NCBI RefSeq assembly: GCF_030523985.1
Contig: NZ_JAUNHK010000009.1
Location: 2,891 to 45,847, forward strand
DNA length: 42,957 bases
Reading direction: 5' to 3'
From: Deinococcus sp.
GTDB lineage: Bacteria > Deinococcota > Deinococci > Deinococcales > Deinococcaceae
This document shows, piece by piece, positions 36,831 through 42,957 of this stretch (positions are counted from its first letter, which is position 1; every line of letters begins with the position of its first letter). Below the pieces are notes generated by a model, which saw nothing but the letters and a program-made list of their open reading frames with translations, searched no databases and had not been told where the DNA came from. The position numbers and the translations under genes were made by a program.

Positions 36831-38510
36831 ATGAACAGCGAGTATGACGTGATTATCGTAGGCTCCGGCGGCGGCGCTCTCGCCGCAGCCATCACTGCCC
36901 GACTGGGAGGAAGCTCGGCACTGGTCATAGAAAAGACCCCCCTGCTGGGCGGTGCCACGGCTCTTTCTGGTGGGGGCGTGTGGATCCCAGACAACGTCTT
37001 TCTGCGCGAAGCGGGAGTAAAGGACTCGGCGCACGACATCTGGGCCTACTTGCAGGCCACCGTCGGCAACCGCGTGGCTCCTGAGAGGCTGCGGGCGTAC
37101 GTCGAGCATGGGCAAGCCATGATGCAGCTGTTTCATGACCGCACCCGCCACATGCGCTTTTCACATATGCCGGGCTACTCGGACTACTACCCCGAACGTC
37201 CGGGCGGCAAGCCGCAGGGCCGCTCGGTGGAACCGCTGCTTTTTGACCTCAACCTGCTGGGCGAAACGGCAAAGCGCCTGCGCCCCCCCAACATGGACAC
37301 CAAGGGCTTTGCTGTCGGAGGCACGGTCTTTCACGACGTGAACATGCTGACCCGCACTTGGAGCGGGAAAGTTGCCGCGCTCAAGATGGGTGTGGAGACG
37401 GTAATCAGCATGCTGAGCGGCAAGAAGCTCTCGGCACTGGGGCAGGCGCTGGTCGGGCGGCTGCTGGCCTCGTTGAAAGACTTGGGGGGCATGGAGGACG
37501 TGTACACCGATACCGCCTTCGTGCGCCTGCTGACCGAGGGTGACCGGGTGAGCGGAGTGACCGTTCGTGGCCCCGATGGACAGGAGCGCCAGATTCGGGC
37601 GCGGCGCGGTGTGCTGCTGGCGGCTGGCGGCTTCTCGCAGTCGCAGCCAAAGCGCGAGCGGTATCTGCCCCAGCCCACCCAGGCCGAGTGGTCGTCTGCT
37701 CCTGAAGGTCAGTCCGGGGACATTCTCGGGGAGTGCCTGCGTCTGGGCGCGGCGCTAGACCTGATGGAGCGGGTGTGGGGCGCACCCACGGCGATGCTGG
37801 GCGGTCAGCCAGCTTTCCTCGTCGCCGAACGGGCGCAGCCGGGCATGATCATCGTCAACAGCGTGGGCGAGCGCTATCTCAACGAGGCATTGCCCTATCA
37901 CGAATTCGTAGACCGCATGTATGCCAGTGACCGCCCGGAGGCCCGCACAGTTCCGTCCTGGCTGGTGATGGACCGGAAAATCAAAGACCGCTACATCTTC
38001 GGTGGCTTGTTTCCTGGGCAGCCGTTTCCGAAAGAGTGGCTGGAGAGCGGCGACGTGCTGAGGGCCGACACCCTTTCCGAACTGGCGCGCCTCATGAACA
38101 TGGCGCCCGCTGCGCTCGAAGCGACGGTTCGCCGTTTCAACGCCCTTGCCCGCGCTGGAGTCGATGTGGACTTTGGACGCGGTCAGAGCGCCTATGACCG
38201 CTACTACGGCGACCCTTCGCTGCCGAATCCCAACCTGGAAGAAATCCTGACGCCTCCCTTTTACGCCACGCGGGTGTATCCAGGCGACATCGGCACCAAA
38301 GGCGGCGTGCTGACCGACGAATGGGCGCGGGTGCTCCGTGAAAACGGGCAACCTATCGCAGGACTGTACGCGACGGGCAACTGTGCCAGCGCTGTGATGG
38401 GCGAAACCTACCCCGGCCCCGGAGCGACCATCGGCCCGAGCATGGCCTTCGGCTACGCGGCGGTGCAGCACATGCTGGGCGGTCAGCCTCTACAAAGTGC
38501 CGCCCGCTGA
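36831..38510 (+). CDS. FAD-dependent 3-ketosteroid delta-1-dehydrogenase-like protein
   Basis: This encodes 559 residues from the ATG at 36831, which has GGAGGA upstream. The FAD fold is YDVIIVGSGGGALAAAITA, followed by the flavin contact LLGGATALSGGGVWIPDN. The stretch GYSDYYPERPGG (115-126) resembles the active-site region around the catalytic tyrosine of KstD enzymes, and the C-terminal FYATRVYPGDIGTKGGVLTD with GNCASAVMGETYPGPGATIGPSMAFG is the family signature. Known KstD proteins introduce a 1,2 double bond in 3-ketosteroids; Deinococcus is not known for steroid degradation, so the natural substrate may be another cyclic enone. It sits alone between the ABC pair and crtO. An earlier in-frame start at 36765 lacks support. 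Confidence 0.85.
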   Translation: MNSEYDVIIVGSGGGALAAAITARLGGSSALVIEKTPLLGGATALSGGGVWIPDNVFLREAGVKDSAHDIWAYLQATVGNRVAPERLRAYVEHGQAMMQLFHDRTRHMRFSHMPGYSDYYPERPGGKPQGRSVEPLLFDLNLLGETAKRLRPPNMDTKGFAVGGTVFHDVNMLTRTWSGKVAALKMGVETVISMLSGKKLSALGQALVGRLLASLKDLGGMEDVYTDTAFVRLLTEGDRVSGVTVRGPDGQERQIRARRGVLLAAGGFSQSQPKRERYLPQPTQAEWSSAPEGQSGDILGECLRLGAALDLMERVWGAPTAMLGGQPAFLVAERAQPGMIIVNSVGERYLNEALPYHEFVDRMYASDRPEARTVPSWLVMDRKIKDRYIFGGLFPGQPFPKEWLESGDVLRADTLSELARLMNMAPAALEATVRRFNALARAGVDVDFGRGQSAYDRYYGDPSLPNPNLEEILTPPFYATRVYPGDIGTKGGVLTDEWARVLRENGQPIAGLYATGNCASAVMGETYPGPGATIGPSMAFGYAAVQHMLGGQPLQSAAR

Positions 38511-38682
38511 CGGAGAGGGCAGCACTGCTGTGCGGGGGACGACTCCAAATCCTCGACATCCCGCGAATACGGTCGGCAGAGAGGAAAGCTCTGTTCAAAA
38601 GTGGCCTCGGCACACGGGTGCAGAAAGGAGCGTACCCGCCCCCACCCTCTGTCCCGCCGCCGCCGTGCCAGACTGACCTCAA

Positions 38683-40218
<1,536 letters not shown>

Positions 40219-40323
40219 GGCCGCTAGAAGGACTGGCTTTCTTACCAACCCCTGGGAACGGAGCAGGGCCTTCTGGGCCGTTGGCAGATGCGACGAATTG
40301 GGCAGGCCGAAAGGCTTTTGGCT

Positions 40324-40346
40324 CCCTCTCCCCTCGTGGGGGAGGG
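40324..40346. repeat. GC-rich hairpin of the REP-like family, copy 3
   Basis: CCCTCTCCCC (40324-40333), loop TCGT, GGGGGAGGG (40338-40346). It is in the crtO-cruF gap, where no gene is seen; the core matches the units at 4636-4730 and 34806-34915. Confidence 0.6.
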
Positions 40347-40435
40347 CTGGGGAGGGGGGGCGTCCAGACCAGCTTCTCCTCTGACGCATACCTTAGACCT
40401 TTCAGCCCTCCAACTTCTCTCAGAGCGGGACTACT

Positions 40436-41374
40436 TTGATTCCCCCCCAACTCCTCCGTTGGGGCCTCGCCTTTGCCGCGCTCGGCCTCGCCTTTTTAGG
40501 GGCGCTGGTGGTGACCGGTGGCATGGGCCTCGGCTGGTTCCTGATTGTGCTGGGGCTGCCGCTGTCGCTCTTGCTTGCCCTGGCAGGCGACGCGCTGAGC
40601 GCGAATTTTAGCGGCACTCTGCGGGGGCGCTGGCGGGCGCTGCTGCACTTCATGCGGCCCTGGCTGTGGTGGCTGGCGCTCTCGGTGGCCCTCAAAATCC
40701 CGGTTCCGCTGTGGCCTGAAGGCTTTCCCCTGCTGGGCCTGCTCAGCACGGCGGCCCTGTTCGCCTCGGCCCTGAGTTTCGCGGCGGAGCGGGTGGGCTG
40801 GGCGCGGGCAGGGGCGATGGCGCTGTTCGCCTGCCTGACCGGACTGGGGGTGGAGGTGCTGGGCAGTCGAACCGGCATTCCTTTCGGACAGTACTCCTAC
40901 GCCACGTCGCCGCCGCCCACCGTCCTGACGGTGCCGCTCATGGTGCCGCTCGGCTGGTTCGCCTTCACCCTGGCGGGGCTGCTGCTCTCGGGCGGGCGGC
41001 CCTGGCTGGCGGGGCTGCTCATCATGCTCTGGGACGTGGGCCTGGAACCGCTGATGACCGCGCAGCGCTACTGGTTGTGGAGCGACCCGCAGCCGCTGTG
41101 GGCCGGCGCACCCGTGCAGAATTTCCTGGGTTGGTGGGCAGTGGGCACGCTGATTGCCTGGGGTTTTACGCGACTGGCACCTGACTTGTTTGCTGAGGGG
41201 AGAGAGCAGAGGGTAAAGGGCTTCTCGCCGTCGTTTTCGCTGGCTTACTTTACCGAGGCGTTTTTTCTGCCGGGGGGGCTGGTGCTCGTCGGGCGGCTGA
41301 AGGAAGCGGCGGTCACCCTCGCGGCGATGGTGCTGGGGGCGCTGCTGGCGCGGGCGGTGCGGCGTGGCGGCTAG
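40436..41374 (+). CDS. cruF: Carotenoid 1,2-hydratase, CruF type
   Basis: This encodes 312 residues, assigned a TTG start at 40436, the first possible start in the frame. It is an integral membrane protein of about eight segments (WGLAFAALGLAFLGALVV, FLIVLGLPLSLLLALAG, PLGWFAFTLAGLLLSGG). The core EVLGSRTGIPFGQYSYATS, WDVGLEPLMTAQRYWLWSD and GAPVQNFLGWWAVGTLI matches the CruF/DUF422 family. The D. radiodurans enzyme (recalled as DR0091) hydrates the lycopene end to give the C-1' hydroxyl of deinoxanthin. It follows crtO and overlaps the acyltransferase/glycosyltransferase gene by 11 nt. Confidence 0.9.
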   Translation: MIPPQLLRWGLAFAALGLAFLGALVVTGGMGLGWFLIVLGLPLSLLLALAGDALSANFSGTLRGRWRALLHFMRPWLWWLALSVALKIPVPLWPEGFPLLGLLSTAALFASALSFAAERVGWARAGAMALFACLTGLGVEVLGSRTGIPFGQYSYATSPPPTVLTVPLMVPLGWFAFTLAGLLLSGGRPWLAGLLIMLWDVGLEPLMTAQRYWLWSDPQPLWAGAPVQNFLGWWAVGTLIAWGFTRLAPDLFAEGREQRVKGFSPSFSLAYFTEAFFLPGGLVLVGRLKEAAVTLAAMVLGALLARAVRRGG

Positions 41375-42833
41375 GCGGGCAGACAAGTGGACAGCCGGGT
41401 GGGACTGGGCAGGCGGCATGGTACGCGGCAGCATTCGCCGCAGCCTGCGCACCGACCTCGCCGGGGTGTTCGTGACCGGGCCTTTGCCGCCCGGCGGCGC
41501 GGTGCTGGCCCCCAACCACCAGTCGTGGTGGGACGGCTACCTGCTGGCCGAACTCGCTTGGCAACTCGGGCAGGACTGCCGGGTGATGATGACCGAGCGG
41601 CAACTCGCCCGCTTTCCCTTTCTGCGGCGGGCAGGGGCCATAGGCACCGGAGAAGTCCGCGCCGCCGTGCGCCATGCCCGGAGCGGCGGCTGGGTCGTGG
41701 TTTTCCCAGAAGGCGCGTTGCAACCCCCCGGCCCGCCCGGACCCCTGCACCCCGGCGCGGCGTGGACCGCGCGGCAGGCGGGCGTGCCCCTCGTTCCCGT
41801 CGGCCTGCGGGTGCTGGTGCGCGGGACGCAGAAGCCCGAAGGGTTCGTGCGGTTCGGGGAGGCGACTCCTTCTGACGGGCTGCCGAGGGCCCTCGCCCAG
41901 ACGGTGGCCCGGCTGGACGCCGACCTGCGGCACAATCTGCCCGGCCTGCTGGCCCAGGGCGCGGCAGAGGTGCTGGTGCTGGACGACGGCTCACGCGACG
42001 GCACCGCCGGGGTCGCGCGGCACCTCGGGGCGCGGGTGCTGACCGGCGAACCGCTGCCGCCCGGTTGGGTGGGCAAAACCTGGGCCTGCCAGCAGCTCGC
42101 GCAGGCCGCCAGCGGCGACGTGTTGATTTTCACCGATGCCGACGTCACCTGGCATCCCGGCGCCCTGGGCGCGGTCCTGGCGCAGCTTCAGCGCTCGCAG
42201 GCCGACCTGCTCAGCGTCTGGCCGCGCCAGCGCAACGTCACCCCCGGCGAGCGGCTGCTCACCCCCCTGGCCGAGCTGCCCCTGATCGCCCTGTTTCCGC
42301 TGCCGCTGCTGCGGTTTCCTGTCCCCGCCGCCAGCGCCGCCAACGGGCAGGTGATGGCCTTTCGCCGGGCGTCCTACTGGCGTTTTGGCGGGCACGCAGC
42401 GGTGCGCGGCGAGGTGCTGGAAGATGTCCGTTTCGCTCAGCGGCTGCGCCGGGCCGGGGGCACCCTCTCGCTCGCGCTGGGGCAGGAGTGCATCAGCGTG
42501 CGGATGTACCGCTCGTATCCCGATTCGGTGCAGGGTTTCGGCAAGAACCTGCTCGCCGTGCACGGCGGCAACCGGGCGCTGCTGGCGCTGTCGTTCGTTG
42601 TCCTGCTCGCCAGCTACACGGTGCCCTGGCTCGCGCCCGTGCCGGGAGCGCGGCGGCTGCGGCTGGCGAGCGTGGCCGAGCGTCTCGTCACCAACCTGAT
42701 TGCCGGGCGCCGTCGCCCCGCCGACCTCGCCGAGGGCCTGCTCGGGCCGCTCACGCCGCTGCTGATGCTGCCGGTCTACCGCCGGGCCCTGCGGCGGCAG
42801 GTGAGCTGGAAGGGGCGCCAGTATCGCCAGTAG
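41364..42833 (+). CDS. Fused PlsC-type acyltransferase and family-2 glycosyltransferase
   Basis: This encodes 489 residues from a GTG at 41364, overlapping the cruF stop. Residues 1-188 are an acyltransferase: APNHQSWWDG with the HX4D motif (His52, Asp57) and VVFPEGAL (114-121). From about residue 190 the protein is a glycosyltransferase: EVLVLDDGSRDGTAGVA (202-218), GWVGKTWACQQLA, FTDADVTWHPGAL with the DxD metal site (258-260), LEDVRFAQRL and two C-terminal membrane segments, like CrtQ/HpnB-type enzymes. The first strand and RNE motif normally before HNLPGLL are missing, so the join falls inside the glycosyltransferase. Place beside crtO and cruF suggests sugar and acyl decoration of the carotenoid; this is inferred. 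It may be a real fusion or an in-frame deletion. Confidence 0.82.
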   Translation: MAARRADKWTAGWDWAGGMVRGSIRRSLRTDLAGVFVTGPLPPGGAVLAPNHQSWWDGYLLAELAWQLGQDCRVMMTERQLARFPFLRRAGAIGTGEVRAAVRHARSGGWVVVFPEGALQPPGPPGPLHPGAAWTARQAGVPLVPVGLRVLVRGTQKPEGFVRFGEATPSDGLPRALAQTVARLDADLRHNLPGLLAQGAAEVLVLDDGSRDGTAGVARHLGARVLTGEPLPPGWVGKTWACQQLAQAASGDVLIFTDADVTWHPGALGAVLAQLQRSQADLLSVWPRQRNVTPGERLLTPLAELPLIALFPLPLLRFPVPAASAANGQVMAFRRASYWRFGGHAAVRGEVLEDVRFAQRLRRAGGTLSLALGQECISVRMYRSYPDSVQGFGKNLLAVHGGNRALLALSFVVLLASYTVPWLAPVPGARRLRLASVAERLVTNLIAGRRRPADLAEGLLGPLTPLLMLPVYRRALRRQVSWKGRQYRQ

Positions 42834-42891
42834 CAGTACCGCCAGGAGTGCGCCGGACCCGGTGCCTGCCCCCTGCCCCGGACCGCCCCGC

Positions 42892-42897
42892 TATGCT
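42892..42897 (+). promoter_or_regulatory. Leaderless-type -10 element
   Basis: TATGCT ends 6 nt before the ATG at 42904; no ribosome-binding site. Confidence 0.45.
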
Positions 42898-42903
42898 GGG
42901 CTC

Positions 42904-42957
42904 ATGACGTTTTCCGCCGGTGACCTGTCGTCGCCTTTGTCCAAATCCTCGCGTGAA
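42904..42957 (+). CDS. Start of an unidentified gene, 3' end outside window
   Basis: Eighteen codons are visible (MTFSAGDLSSPLSKSSRE). The only support is an ATG with a TATGCT hexamer 6 nt upstream and an open frame to the edge. No family can be assigned. Confidence 0.4.
   Translation, partial: MTFSAGDLSSPLSKSSRE

Noticed and set aside
40304..40317. Terminator after crtO (AGGCC-GAAA-GGCTT)
   Set aside because: Five-pair stem with one G-U and only four T; too weak to call.

Overview
The window looks like chromosomal DNA of a Deinococcus closely related to D. radiodurans. Evidence: a two-OB-fold SSB of 304 residues lying between rpsF and rpsR, a perfect 17-bp radiation/desiccation response motif (RDRM) at the ssb promoter, neighbouring deinoxanthin genes (crtO ketolase, cruF hydratase), a LEA-like helical protein, high GC content, and many genes whose only visible start signal is a TANNNT hexamer 6-9 nt before the start codon (leaderless transcription). 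The species assignment is an inference from gene content; no search was run.

Layout. 0-3 kb: end of an SRPBCC-domain gene, a small lipoprotein, a TetR regulator translationally coupled to a small unknown protein, a one-TM unknown protein and a DUF433/DUF5615 toxin-antitoxin-like pair. 3.1-9.5 kb: glutamate synthase, gltB then gltD, minus strand. 9.7-13.7 kb: CAP-domain lipoprotein, crotonase-fold enzyme lacking both usual glutamates, secreted metallophosphoesterase, small acidic protein, MmcQ/YjbR protein, GNAT acetyltransferase. 13.7-15.5 kb: ABC exporter.

15.7-26.8 kb: a complete urea island. The urea importer urtABCDE runs leftward and the urease operon ureAB-ureC-hypA-hypB-ureE-ureF-ureG-ureD runs rightward from a shared 228-bp control region holding a 34-bp AT-rich inverted repeat and a good sigma-70-type promoter for the urease side. 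The island brings urea in, hydrolyses it with a nickel enzyme and carries its own nickel chaperones (HypA/HypB) although no hydrogenase gene is in view. Ammonia made here could be assimilated through the gltBD products upstream. A tRNA-Trp gene borders the island on its right.

27.1-32.9 kb, minus strand: VanW-domain protein, purE-purK, the LEA-like protein, and rpsF-ssb-rpsR-rplI with an RDRM-overlapped internal promoter for ssb. 33.0-36.7 kb, plus strand: two ABC half-exporters that look like a heterodimer with one degenerate ATP site, separated by a 110-bp cruciform-like repeat. 36.8-42.9 kb, plus strand: a 3-ketosteroid-dehydrogenase-like flavoprotein, crtO, cruF, and an unusual single gene joining a PlsC-type acyltransferase to a family-2 glycosyltransferase that appears to lack its first nucleotide-binding strand; then the start of one more gene.

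No IS element, prophage, CRISPR array or rRNA was recognised. No gene-free stretch exceeds about 230 bp.
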